From NCBI GenBank assembly GCA_001275005.1, contig JWZX01003003.1:1-18669 (forward strand): 18,669 bases of DNA, in the 5' to 3' direction. A model generated the notes under the pieces. The model worked only from the letters and a program-made list of their open reading frames with translations, did no database searches and was not told the DNA's origin. Numbering within the stretch: position 1 is the stretch's first letter; every line of letters begins with the position of its first letter. Of this stretch, positions 10,557 to 18,228 are shown in pieces. The stretch comes from Chrysochromulina tobinii (taxonomy: Eukaryota; Haptophyta; Prymnesiales; Chrysochromulinaceae). Position numbers and translations under genes: made by a program.

Positions 10557-10720
10557 TTGTGTGGATGTTGTCGAGGAGCGTCAGAGACGATGACGGAGGT
10601 TTCGGGCACAACTGTGAAACGTTACATGTCACAGCGCTCACTATTGGCTTCGAGAAGGTCGCCGGCGTCGACCTTTCATACCGGTACATGTAACTTAATG
10701 GAATTCCTCATTGCCCAGTG
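10557..10720. promoter_or_regulatory. Divergent promoter between COX6A and the plus gene at 10721
   Basis: 164 bp separate two outward-reading starts. The segment is less GC-rich than its surroundings. It contains a 9-bp inverted repeat (GTTACATGT at 10621-10629, ACATGTAAC at 10686-10694) and, inside it, AAGGTCG (10655-10661) with CGACCTT (10669-10675). These may be binding sites for regulators; the assignment is positional only. Confidence 0.4.
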
Positions 10721-11224
10721 ATGTCAGCGACCATGCTCGATGTGGTAGCAACGATTGGCGACGTGACGATTCGCGAGAGTGTCCAGCAACTGCCCTCACC
10801 GTGGCCGACTTGCACGCACTAGTGGTGGCCAATCTTGCGCAGCGCGCTCCTCATCTTTCAACACATACGGTGCAGCTCACAGTCGGAGGTTCCATCATCC
10901 TTCCAGTCGATGGAACGCCACTCACTGCAATTCAGAGTGACGTGGTGCAGTGCACGGTGAGATGTGCGCCGCAGCTGTTGCGATGTGCCCCTCTGTGGGG
11001 TGCAGGCGGGTGCACGGTAGTGACGGTGCACGGCGTCGGATTGGAGGCGGTCCGGTGGCTCACCACGATTGAGATTTGGCAGGGTGGATGTGCCATGCCA
11101 GCGGACGAGTTCAACGACGATACGTTGCATTGCTCCAGACCATCCACCCGGGATCGTCAACGTCAGGCTCGTTCGATGCGAAGAAGACGACTTCGATGAG
11201 GACGGGAGCGGCGCGAGGCGATGA
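10721..11224 (+). CDS. Unidentified gene, possible ubiquitin-like plus IPT/TIG-like parts, frame-broken
   Basis: I do not recognise this gene firmly. ATG 10721 opens MLDVVATIGDVTIRESVQQ, then the coding-like frame changes near 10786 to TALTVADLHALVVANLAQ and VQLTVGGSIILPVDGTPL, resembling the strand-strand-helix start of a ubiquitin-like fold. A Cys-rich stretch follows, then CAPLWGAGGCTVVTVHGVGL...DTLHCSRPS, which has the shape of an IPT/TIG beta-sandwich (G-rich turn, TVVTVHG, a late Cys). At 11146 the frame returns to that of the start: PGIVNVRLV, an acidic tail and TGA 11222-11224. PGIVNV suits the end of an IPT domain, which argues the breaks are single-base indels. It may be a pseudogene. 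It is head-to-head with COX6A and converges on EMC5. Confidence 0.4.
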
Positions 11225-11503
11225 GGAGAGGGTACGCGGATGGACTCCGAATGATTGAATCATGTGTCACTTTTAGTACACCACATTCACCTCAAACTTG
11301 AAAATTTTTGTATCATGACCGACGCGCGCCACTCCCGGAAGAGCGCCCTGCTCTGCTTCTCTGCGGGTTGCGGTAGCTCGCGTCGCTCTCTCTCTCTCTC
11401 GATTGTACACACGACAGACAAGCTATCTGAGCTCACGCGTGTTGAAGTGCTGAAAATCGGGTCCCGGCTCGAGATTGTCCATCGTCCTGCGACCAGTGGA
11501 GAG
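11225..11503. other. Convergent 3' flanks; TC microsatellite
   Basis: Short spacer where the plus gene and EMC5 end towards each other. It holds a perfect palindrome ATGATTGAATCAT (11251-11263) and a TC dinucleotide run near 11385-11401. No gene is seen. Confidence 0.55.
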
Positions 11504-12036
11504 TCACAGACGCACAGGCGGAGTGTCATCATCGCAGGAGCAACGTGCTGCCAGGCAGCGGCGGCAGCAGCAGAGCCCGTCCGGCGGCATGAACTCGAGA
11601 GCGCGATGAACGTACTGCTGTCCCAACACCTCGGTGGTTCGAATCGGCAAGAAGTTGCCCTGCAGCCGCAGCACTCCCCACGTGCCCAGGACCAGTGCTA
11701 CACCGCACTGTGCCGCAATCTGTGCACGGCCGTACACGACAAGAGCGCGTGAGCTTTATGCATGCGCTCCCGCGCGGCACGACTCATCCCGAGCCGAGCA
11801 GCACACACCTCAAAGGGCGAGTACGCGAACGGCTGCTGCACGGCCTTGAGGTAATCGCGGTCTGCAGGCAGACGCGGGAGACACAGAGTCAGCGCCAGCA
11901 CGCATGGCGCCACTTGACGTATGTTCGCTGTCGAATACGTACGGTAAATGGCGCACAGCGTAGCGTGGATGAGCAGCCCGATCGATGCAAGGACGGCCAG
12001 ATTGCTGATGCTCGAGTTGCTTTTGCCGCCCGTCAT
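11504..12036 (-). CDS. EMC5: ER membrane complex subunit 5 (EMC5/MMGT1 family), three exons
   Basis: Small two-span membrane protein of the ER membrane complex, which inserts transmembrane segments and tail-anchored proteins. Exons on the minus strand: 12036-11943, 11861-11809 and 11719-11504, giving 363 nt and 120 aa. TM1 is ~12-30 (NLAVLASIGLLIHATLCAI), followed by the family-like YHRDYLK (31-37). A polar loop ends in PFAYSPFE, and TM2 is 50-70 (IAAQCGVALVLGTWGVLRLQG). YHRDY is created only by joining exons 1 and 2, strong support for that junction. The extreme C-terminus is Cys/Arg-rich and unlike the family, so the last ~25 residues or the stop could be wrong. The start is the first ATG in frame; TTGAC-type repeats lie 50-80 bp upstream of it. 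Confidence 0.82.
11720..11808 (-). other. EMC5 intron 2, phase 0, 89 nt
   Basis: Donor TTTGAG|GTGTGT and acceptor GTGCACAG|ATTGCG. It joins PFE to the second membrane span IAAQCGVALV. Confidence 0.8.
11862..11942 (-). other. EMC5 intron 1, phase 1, 81 nt
   Basis: Donor TACC|GTACGT and acceptor CTGCAG|ACCGCG; the split codon C+AC gives His of YHRDY. Unspliced reading gives unrelated residues. Confidence 0.82.
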
Positions 12037-12440
12037 CTCCAAGGAAAAAAGCGTAGACACGTCGTGCGGAATTCTACCATTGGACTCAAGTCAAGTCAAG
12101 CAAGGCAAGGCAAGTCAAATTAGGCTCGTCGCGGTCTCCCCGCGCTAACCACACCACCGTGCCTCAGAGGACGGCTCCGCACCTCTGGTCCATGGGATCC
12201 ATCAAGGTCGTCGTCGAGCAGCAGCTCAACAGGAAGAGCCCGAGCCCTTGGAGGTGTCTGCCTCGGTCTGGGAGAAGATATTGTGACCCGCTCGCGAAAT
12301 CTATTGCCAAAAGCTTCCCATCATTGTGTACGTACATTCAAGACATGCATGTGCAGTCTACTTTTACGAGTACGAGCGCTGCCGCACTTTCACGGGAGCA
12401 AAACCGGCCGCCCCTCCCGGACGAGAGCCCATGATATTCA
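12037..12440. other. EMC5 upstream region and hydroxylase 3' flank
   Basis: 404 nt holding the EMC5 promoter side with the TTGAC-type repeat (12086-12117) and the 3' flank of the hydroxylase gene. A short plus ORF (ATG 12192, stop 12432-12434) starts MGSIKVVVEQQLNRKSPS and has no recognised domain. A 60-nt GT...AG segment (12254-12313) could be an intron in two plus frames. I do not count it as a gene. Confidence 0.4.
12086..12117 (-). repeat. Imperfect TTGAC/TTGCC pentanucleotide repeat upstream of EMC5
   Basis: Read on the minus strand, TTGACTTGCC... units run towards EMC5 and end in TTGACTTGACTTGA, about 50-80 bp before its ATG. The same pentamer forms a perfect array at 18096-18120. Confidence 0.8.
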
Positions 12441-13616
12441 TCACACGCCACCCGCCTCGCCCTCTTCCCGGAGCAACCTTTGTAAGCACGTTATCGCGGT
12501 CTGCTCTGCGCTCGAGAGCTCCGGGTGCCAAAAGTCGATGAAGAGGATTTCTGCGGGCACGTCGCCATCGTTGTATGCTGAGTGCATGAACGTGGTGTCG
12601 AAGACGACACCCGTGCCCCCCGGCGCCGCGTCTTGAGGCGTTGACCTCCAGCTACGAGAGACGGCCTGAACCTTGGACTGGCCTCGTCTGCCTCCGCGGC
12701 CCAAGGAGCTGAGCCATCCAACAAGCCGTTCACGCACCGACCGGCCTCTCGTGCCGCCAGGCGCGAGCAATGGCGAGAGGATCATGCCTGCAACACCCTC
12801 GCGCTTATTGACGGCAGGGAATGGTGAACGGCCGCCTGGGCCCTCGCTCCGCGCTGCCGGCCCAGGAAAGGGCGGCGTGCGCGCGCCCGTGCGCCGAGTC
12901 GGGCCGGCGAGCGGCAGATGCGCGGTGAGCATGAAATTGCGTCCGTCCGAGTGCCAATGGAGGGCTGTGCGCGGGAGCTGCTTGCCAAAGGCGACGAGCC
13001 GCACGCCATAAGGCACCGCGCACGCATCCAGCGCGGCCATCGTCTGGGGGAAGAGCGCAGCCACCTTTTGCGGCGTGTCGTTTGTCACGAGCACTGTGTG
13101 GCAGTAGCCGTTCGTTTGCTGGTCATCGAAGCCAGGCACGAAGATGGAGCGCTCTGTTTCGGTCAGCCCAGGCAACCGCATCATCGAACGGCGATGGGCA
13201 GGGCCGAGGCAATATCCCACCGGCAACTCGCGGTCACAAACCTCGCGGAGCTCCTTGGCGATCACCGGTGCGTAGGACTCGAGCCGGCGCAGCCACGGGA
13301 ACGGGTCCTCTGCAGCCGAGTCGCCAGAGCGATCCCAGTGCGGCTTGGCGGTTAGGCTCGGAAAGTGCTTGGCCGTGTTAACCACCTGTCCGGTTTCGAG
13401 AACCTGCCACTGTGGCGCATCGTCATCCGCCATCGCGTCGCACAGCTCGCGAAAGCGCGTCAGCTCCGCAGGCAAGGCTCCAGCAGCTCGGACAATCGCA
13501 GTCCAGCCGATTCGATGAACTTTGCTCGATCTTCGCGGCTCAGCGCTCGGAAAACGTCGCGTTTGCGGTTTCCCGTTGCGCAGCTTGTCAACAGTCTCAC
13601 GCGTGTTGTCACGCAT
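12441..13616 (-). CDS. Aspartyl/asparaginyl beta-hydroxylase-like protein
   Basis: Resembles the AspH family of Fe(II)/2-oxoglutarate oxygenases, which hydroxylate Asp/Asn side chains. Seen: FPSLTAKPHWDRS, then SYAPVIAKELREV, the core turn HWHSDGRNFMLTAHLPL and GGTGVVFDTTFMHSAYN followed by FIDFWHPELSS. The two expected iron-ligand His codons are 12951-12953 and 12582-12584. The two Arg that bind 2-oxoglutarate in animal AspH (my recollection) align with Thr and Ala here. Between HLPL and GGTG lies ~90 extra residues rich in Gly/Pro/Arg; part (12666-12737, 72 nt, GTGCGT...TTCAG, in frame) may be an intron. The N-terminus is unsure: from ~13470 upwards a different minus frame (to 13669; REDRAKFIESAGLRLSELLE) looks more protein-like, so the first ~45 residues may be read in the wrong frame. 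No signal peptide or membrane anchor is seen. Confidence 0.72.
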   Translation of the reverse strand: MRDNTRETVDKLRNGKPQTRRFPSAEPRRSSKVHRIGWTAIVRAAGALPAELTRFRELCDAMADDDAPQWQVLETGQVVNTAKHFPSLTAKPHWDRSGDSAAEDPFPWLRRLESYAPVIAKELREVCDRELPVGYCLGPAHRRSMMRLPGLTETERSIFVPGFDDQQTNGYCHTVLVTNDTPQKVAALFPQTMAALDACAVPYGVRLVAFGKQLPRTALHWHSDGRNFMLTAHLPLAGPTRRTGARTPPFPGPAARSEGPGGRSPFPAVNKREGVAGMILSPLLAPGGTRGRSVRERLVGWLSSLGRGGRRGQSKVQAVSRSWRSTPQDAAPGGTGVVFDTTFMHSAYNDGDVPAEILFIDFWHPELSSAEQTAITCLQRLLREEGEAGGV

Positions 13617-13971
13617 GTTGTCGTAAGCGCGGTCGACGGTCTTTGCAGCACTTCCGAGAGAGTGAGCATCGTCCCGACGCTCCAGTGTGAATGAATTCCG
13701 CAGTGCTCAGGAATTGAAAGATCGAATCCCTCTCACACGAGACCAAGGCCTGGTGACTCTCAAAAGGTTCTGTGTGTTTCGACGCTTCACGCAACGAATC
13801 GGAACTCCGCAAAAAAGCCCAAGAAAGGCCGATCGCGCGTCTCCTGCGCGAGGGACCTCTCCCCCACTGGCTCGTCCTAGGCTCGTCCTCTCCCACCCAC
13901 GAGGTGGCTCCAACAGCCATTTTACGCGCCAGAGGACCTCGCGCCGCGAGAAGGTGTGCCTCGTGCAGTGA
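13617..13971. other. Divergent spacer between hydroxylase and FkbM gene
   Basis: 355 nt between head-to-head genes, so it should contain both promoters. The hydroxylase N-terminal frame may extend to 13669. No other conserved coding, repeat or clear promoter box is seen. A TGA immediately precedes the FkbM ATG in frame. Confidence 0.5.
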
Positions 13972-15272
13972 ATGGAATCCGAAGAGGAGCTGAGAGTGAA
14001 AGTGCGCAACCTGAAGCGTGTTGCACCTCGCACAGAGCGGCTCGTTGCACCCTGGTCGTCTTATCTGGACTCCAACCCAGCAACGGGCAGCAGCACGGGT
14101 ACTCCTGCGCTGAGCCATGCCAGCGCGAGATGCATGGTTGCTCACTCTCGATCTCAGTGGAGCGAGGATCTCCAGCTGCTGCCACTGCTACTTGCACTCC
14201 CAGTCAATCACCGAACCTTTGTGGAGCTCGGGGCATTCAATGGTGTCTCTCTCAGCAACACGCTAGCTCTGGAGAGATGCTTCGGCTGGCACGGGTTGCT
14301 CATTGAGGCCAATCCGGTTTCAGCGCAGCGACTCAACGCCAGTCGCTGCGGAAGCCACGGGTCGAGCCACGGCCAATTGAGCAACACATGCATCCACGCA
14401 GGCGTGTGCGACCCCGCCGGGAACATTTCCGTAACAAAGTGGGCACAGGAGATATCCGGGTCTACGGACGACATGAGCGAGGGATACTTGCAACTCTGGG
14501 GGCGCTGGAACCAGGCTTTCAACCGGAAACCGAGCGCGAGGTCGATAGTGCCGTGTAGGCCGCTCGCGCAACTTGCGCGAGAGGCGGCCTTATCGCACGT
14601 AGGACTGCTGTCTATAGATGTGGAAAGGTGCCGAGGATAGAGTGCGTGCAGACGGTCAAAACCCTCTCAGTCGTCTCGATCGTGATGGTCGAGGCTGATG
14701 GGCTTGACCCGCTCAAAGACGCGCGGGTCAATCGCCATCTGCTTCTCTCCGGCTTCCAGCCGCTCCCATTCACCGTGCACAACAGCCTGCTCTACCGCCG
14801 GGCCGACCTGCTCTTTAATCCGGGCTGCGAGCTGCGCGCCTCGAGATCCGCGCGGGGCGAGGACCTGATGCTGCTGCCTTCGTTGCTCGCTCTGCAACGC
14901 GTTAACGGCACCTTCGTCGAGGCAGAGGACGTGCGCAACCCGCTCACGAACGTCTTGCAAGCGTGCTTTGGTTGGCGTCAAGCCGACGACCAAGCGGATT
15001 CGGTTGCGTTTCTTAGCGTGTACAACGAGGGGCTCAATGCTCACCTGGATCGACTTGATCGATATTCGATCATAGCCGTTCAGGGCAGCGCGGAGGCGTT
15101 GCGTGTCTCAGGTGAGCTCCTCACGAATGCGAGCGCGCGTGCCCGCGCTGTCTCGCCTTTCAAGGCGCAGATCAAGAAGAGTCGCCGGATGGTGATGGCC
15201 GGCACAGCCGTGTGGTGCAAGCGGACGGTCGATTGCTTGGCCACCGATGCTTTCGGGGCGCCCAAACCATGA
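13972..15272 (+). CDS. FkbM-family methyltransferase with decayed second domain copy, frame-broken
   Basis: SAM-dependent methyltransferase of the FkbM type; members O-methylate sugars and other small or glycan substrates, the substrate here being unknown. Segment 1 (13972-14625) has SEDLQLLPLLLALPVN, the SAM-loop motif TFVELGAFNGVSLSNT (~residues 82-97), CFGWHGLLIEANP and LLSIDVE. The next conserved residues, GAEDR, lie at 14627-14641 in the next frame, and TVKTLSVVSIVMVEADGLD continues from 14643 in the third, so the gene carries two extra bases within ~17 nt. Segment 2 (14643-15272) completes the domain (HNSLLYRR) and then repeats its start: GEDLMLLPSLLAL, TFVEAEDVRNPLT, CFGW, without the glycine SAM loop. 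Stop TGA 15270-15272. The start is the first ATG after an in-frame TGA; an upstream exon is possible. Confidence 0.75.
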
Positions 15273-16020
15273 AACTTATCCCGGTCGCGTGACGGTCATC
15301 AGATCGTACAACGTACATCGAGAATGCGTGCCCGGTGCCGTGAGCCGTTGGGCCCGTGGCGAACGCGCGGCGAGCGTCGTGGACGTCGAAAATTAAATTC
15401 TGGACCACCACACTGATCATTGATGCGTTTCGGTTCGTAAGACGTAAGAGTACGTCGTATACCGTACGGACCATACGACGGCCGCAAAGTTTGAAAGTAA
15501 CCCACGCAGGCTCGCTCCTCCGGTCCCTCCTGCAGCTGGAGCTGCACGGGCCAGCGGCCACGCGGCCACCGCACGGGCTCGGGGGCGGGGGCGACAGCTT
15601 GCACTGAACTCTGAAGTCTGATACAAACGACACCACAGTGTATGGAAGCACATGGTCAAGGATACATCATACCTCATGCCACCTTCTCGAAGCAATCCCT
15701 GTGGATCCTGCGCATAAATATATTGGTGACTCAGCAGGCCGCCCCTCCTCTCGATCGCCCGTTAAAGTGGGCTGCTCCTCCGCGATCGCCCATCAGGTGG
15801 GCTGCTCCTCCGCGATCGCCCATCAGGTGGGCTGCTCCTCCTCGATCGCCCGTTAAGGTGGGCTGCTCCTCCTCGATCACCCATCAGGTGGGCTGCTCCT
15901 CCTCGATCGCCCGTTAAAGTGGGATGCTCCCGCCGCTATAGGACTGCCGAGGTCGGCGCGCGTAAACGTGCACAGGCCCATCCTCGATGGCAAGTGCTGT
16001 GCCCCTCACTCTTCGTCACC
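15273..16020. other. Gene-free spacer between converging FkbM and PH genes
   Basis: 748 nt with no conserved coding on either strand. It carries an A/T-richer patch near 15390-15500 and the 30/31-bp minisatellite. Open frames through the minisatellite consist of repeat sequence only. Confidence 0.6.
15736..15934. repeat. 30/31-bp minisatellite with two alternating unit types
   Basis: Units begin GTGGGCTGCTCCTCC and share GATCGCCC (or GATCACCC). Type A (30 bp) ends CATCAG; type B (31 bp) ends CGTTAAA or CGTTAAG. From 15767 the order is A, A, B, A, B (starts 15767, 15797, 15827, 15858, 15888), flanked by a degenerate B-like unit on the left and a partial unit from 15919. Confidence 0.92.
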
Positions 16021-16542
16021 TCACTCTTCGTCATTGTCCCAGTTGTCTTCTGCAAAGTTCTCGTCCGCCACAATGCCGGGCGCGCTGAGGACGCCGCTTA
16101 CGACGCGTGGAGACACGGGCGCGGCCGGCGCGGTTCGCGGATCCTCCTCCTCATCGCCCCAGTCGTCGTCGCCATCGTCCCACCGGTCGACTCCGGGCGA
16201 GGGCAGCCGCCCCGCGACCTCGTCGGGCGCAGCGCCCTGCGCCTCCGCAGACTCGTCCTCTACTGCTAGCGTCGGCGGTGCGCGCTCCGCCCGCTGTCTT
16301 GCCGACTGCTGGCGCACACGTTCGCGCGCCTCCTCTGCCTCGCGCACAATGTCGACCTCCTGCGCCTCGTCATCATCGTCGTCGTCGTTCGCGATGATCT
16401 GGGACAGGGGCACGGGCGCCGCGGAGCGCATCGGCGGCGAGGCGCGCGGGCCGTCGGCACGGTTCGCCGAGTTGACCCGATCCGGCTCCACGTCCTCATC
16501 ACCGGAATCCCATTCCACTGTCTGGACAGCGTCGACCGGCGA

Positions 16543-16580
<38 letters not shown>

Positions 16581-17898
16581 GCTGCGCCGCGCGCTTCGAG
16601 CCTGGCGCTGCTACGGGCGTCGCCTTGGCCTCGGCCTCGATCTCACATGGCACAACCACCGGCGGCGGCAACGCATGTGCACAGGGGACTGCCCACGAGG
16701 CAGGGGCTCGTCCCTCGGCGACCGCCTCGGCGATCTCCCGATCGAGCTCCTGGGCTTCGTCGGCCGCGGGCGCATGCGGCAGCTCGAGCATCGGAGAGCC
16801 GAGCGCCAGCCCCGCCCCGGTATCCTCGGCCGACGGCGCCTTGGGCAGCCCCAACCCTTCTGCGCCGAGTTCCTCCGTCGTGGCAGGCGGAGTGGCCGAC
16901 CGACGTCCCCGACGCTCACGCGTCGCTCGCGCGGGGCGCGGCTGGAGCGGGTCGGCGCCGACGCTGTGGCCAGCGTCGCCCTCGGGCGAGGCCGCGCGCG
17001 ACGGCTCGTGCGACACGTCACGCGAGCTCAGCAGAGAGGGTGTCGTGGAGGAGTCGCCATCGGCCTCCGAACGAACGCTCGAGCCGGCGCCAGAGGCCGG
17101 GCGGCGAAGCATCGCCTGGAGCATCTCGGCGGTGGCAACGGGCTGCTTGGCGTTCTGCTTCTCGCGCCACACCTGCGCACGCAGCTCGAGCTGCGTCATC
17201 CACACCTTTGCTTCCTTAGGCGAGACGGCAGCGACGGTCAGGTGGATGGGCGGGCACTTGATCACGAAGGTGCAAGGGTCGTCGTCGAGCGCCTCGATCG
17301 CTCGTCACGTCGGGCGAGAGGCAGCACCGCAGAGGGTGTCACCTTCTTCGTCACGCTCATCACCGACTTGGCGTAGCTCAGCGTGCCGCGCGTCTCGTCC
17401 ACATAAAAGTAGCGCTTCGCCCAACCGCCGCTTCTGCACAGAACCAGGGCAGTTGGGAAGCAAGGGGAGGAGATCGAGAGGCGTGAGCGCAGGAGGCACG
17501 CGCGTGCGAGGCGAGCGGTGCCCAATGCAGCGTGCGCATGCGCCGTCGGCTCTCGCACTTGGCCCGGCGGCCGCTCTGCCGTGCAAGCATAAGGACATGC
17601 ATGCGTTTTGCACGCACCGGTGGTGCTTCTTCTGCAGCCAGCCAAACTGACGGTCGGTCATGATGGGCTTCGGCTCTGTCTTCTCGACGAAGTTAGACTT
17701 CACGATGCGATCGGCTTCCGGCGTGCCAGAGCGAGAGTCCGTGGGCGAATGTGACGACTCCTCAGTCTCAGTGGGCGGGTCCGGCCTGCGTGAAGGCTTC
17801 TCGCGACGTCCAAAAGACGCGGAGCGCACGAGCATGCCGATCACGCCACCACTCGGCCTGTCGATGTCACCCGCGCGCGCACGCTGGCCGAAGGTCAT
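16021..17898 (-). CDS. PH-domain protein with acidic tryptophan-containing C-terminus
   Basis: About 563 aa. A Ser/Arg-rich N-terminus precedes a pleckstrin-homology domain at ~85-180: FGWLQKKHHR, intron, SGGWAKRYFYVDETRGTLSYA, VTPSAVLPLA, IEALDDDPCTFVIKCPP, and the Trp helix EAKVWMTQLELRAQ. PH domains bind phosphoinositides or proteins at membranes. The rest is low-complexity: Ser/Pro/Ala stretches, poly-Ala, a six-Asp run, a short charged helix (EAEEARERVRQQ) and three acidic Trp clusters (VEWDSGDEDVE; DRWDDGDDDWGDEEED; EDNWDNDEE at the end). Exons: 17898-17618, then from 17433. Near 17299-17300 the frame must shift by two bases (...RDE to IEALDDD) to keep the PH domain, probably an indel. 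ATG 17898 is the first Met; the frame is open further upstream, so an earlier exon is possible. No family name is assigned. Confidence 0.72.
16544..16579 (-). repeat. GCC/GCG triplet run encoding poly-Ala in the PH protein
   Basis: About twelve CGG triplets on the plus strand, read as GCC alanine codons on the minus strand, give a stretch of about 13 Ala. Expected to vary in length. Confidence 0.85.
17434..17617 (-). other. PH-gene intron, phase 2, 184 nt
   Basis: Donor CACCG|GTGCGT and acceptor CTGTGCAG|AAGCGG. The split codon CG+A gives Arg and joins GWLQKKHHR to SGGWAKRYFYVD, an intact PH beta-1/beta-2 hairpin. Confidence 0.85.
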
Positions 17899-18228
17899 TC
17901 GCTCCCTTGTTCGGTCGAGGCGCTGCCCGTTGGTCCCGTCGTCCACAAGGATACATGACTTCGAACTGCTCTCTTCAAACTGCTCTCCGTTGCACCGTGA
18001 CGTGGCACGGCTGTTCACGGCGTTTCTGAAGGTGATACGTGCATCTGAAGGTCTGCGTAACGCACAAAATCAACGTCTCATTCTTGTCGGTGGCCTTGAC
18101 TTGACTTGACTTGACTTGACAAGCGCCGCCTTCCCGCGTTCTGCCTCTGCGCGTCCAATACGGCCACTTCAGTGGACGCAGGTGGTCCCTTGGACACGCC
18201 AGCTCTCAAAGTACCGGCCTCTCCAAGG
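17899..18228. promoter_or_regulatory. Divergent promoter between PH gene and coiled-coil gene
   Basis: 330 bp between head-to-head starts. The PH frame is open to about 18045, so part may be coding or 5' UTR. The array TTGAC x5 (18096-18120) lies about 110-135 bp before the coiled-coil ATG. Confidence 0.45.
18096..18120 (+). repeat. Perfect TTGAC x5 microsatellite
   Basis: Five tandem TTGAC units, bounded by GGCC and AAGCG. Same pentamer, also oriented towards the nearest start, as the array upstream of EMC5. Confidence 0.95.

Noticed and set aside
11255-11752. 165-codon plus-strand ORF
   Set aside because: Overlaps EMC5 exon 3 and a TC microsatellite; composition is shadow-like.
12233-12440. 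Possible selenocysteine TGA at 12284 in a plus frame (VWEKIL then PAREIYCQKLP)
   Set aside because: A 60-nt GT...AG segment (12254-12313) would remove it, no SECIS-like hairpin was evident, and no selenoprotein family matches.
3400-14642. Programmed +1 frameshifting of the ciliate type
   Set aside because: Sites share no slippery sequence or stop codon context, and both +1 and -1 changes occur in the window.
14620-14651. Tiny introns (24-32 nt) explaining the FkbM break
   Set aside because: They do not yield the right frame or they delete the conserved VEGAE motif; other introns here are at least 72 nt.
15968-17650. 560-codon plus-strand ORF opposite the PH gene
   Set aside because: Ser/Arg-rich antisense shadow; the minus strand carries the PH motifs, an intron with good signals and acidic clusters.
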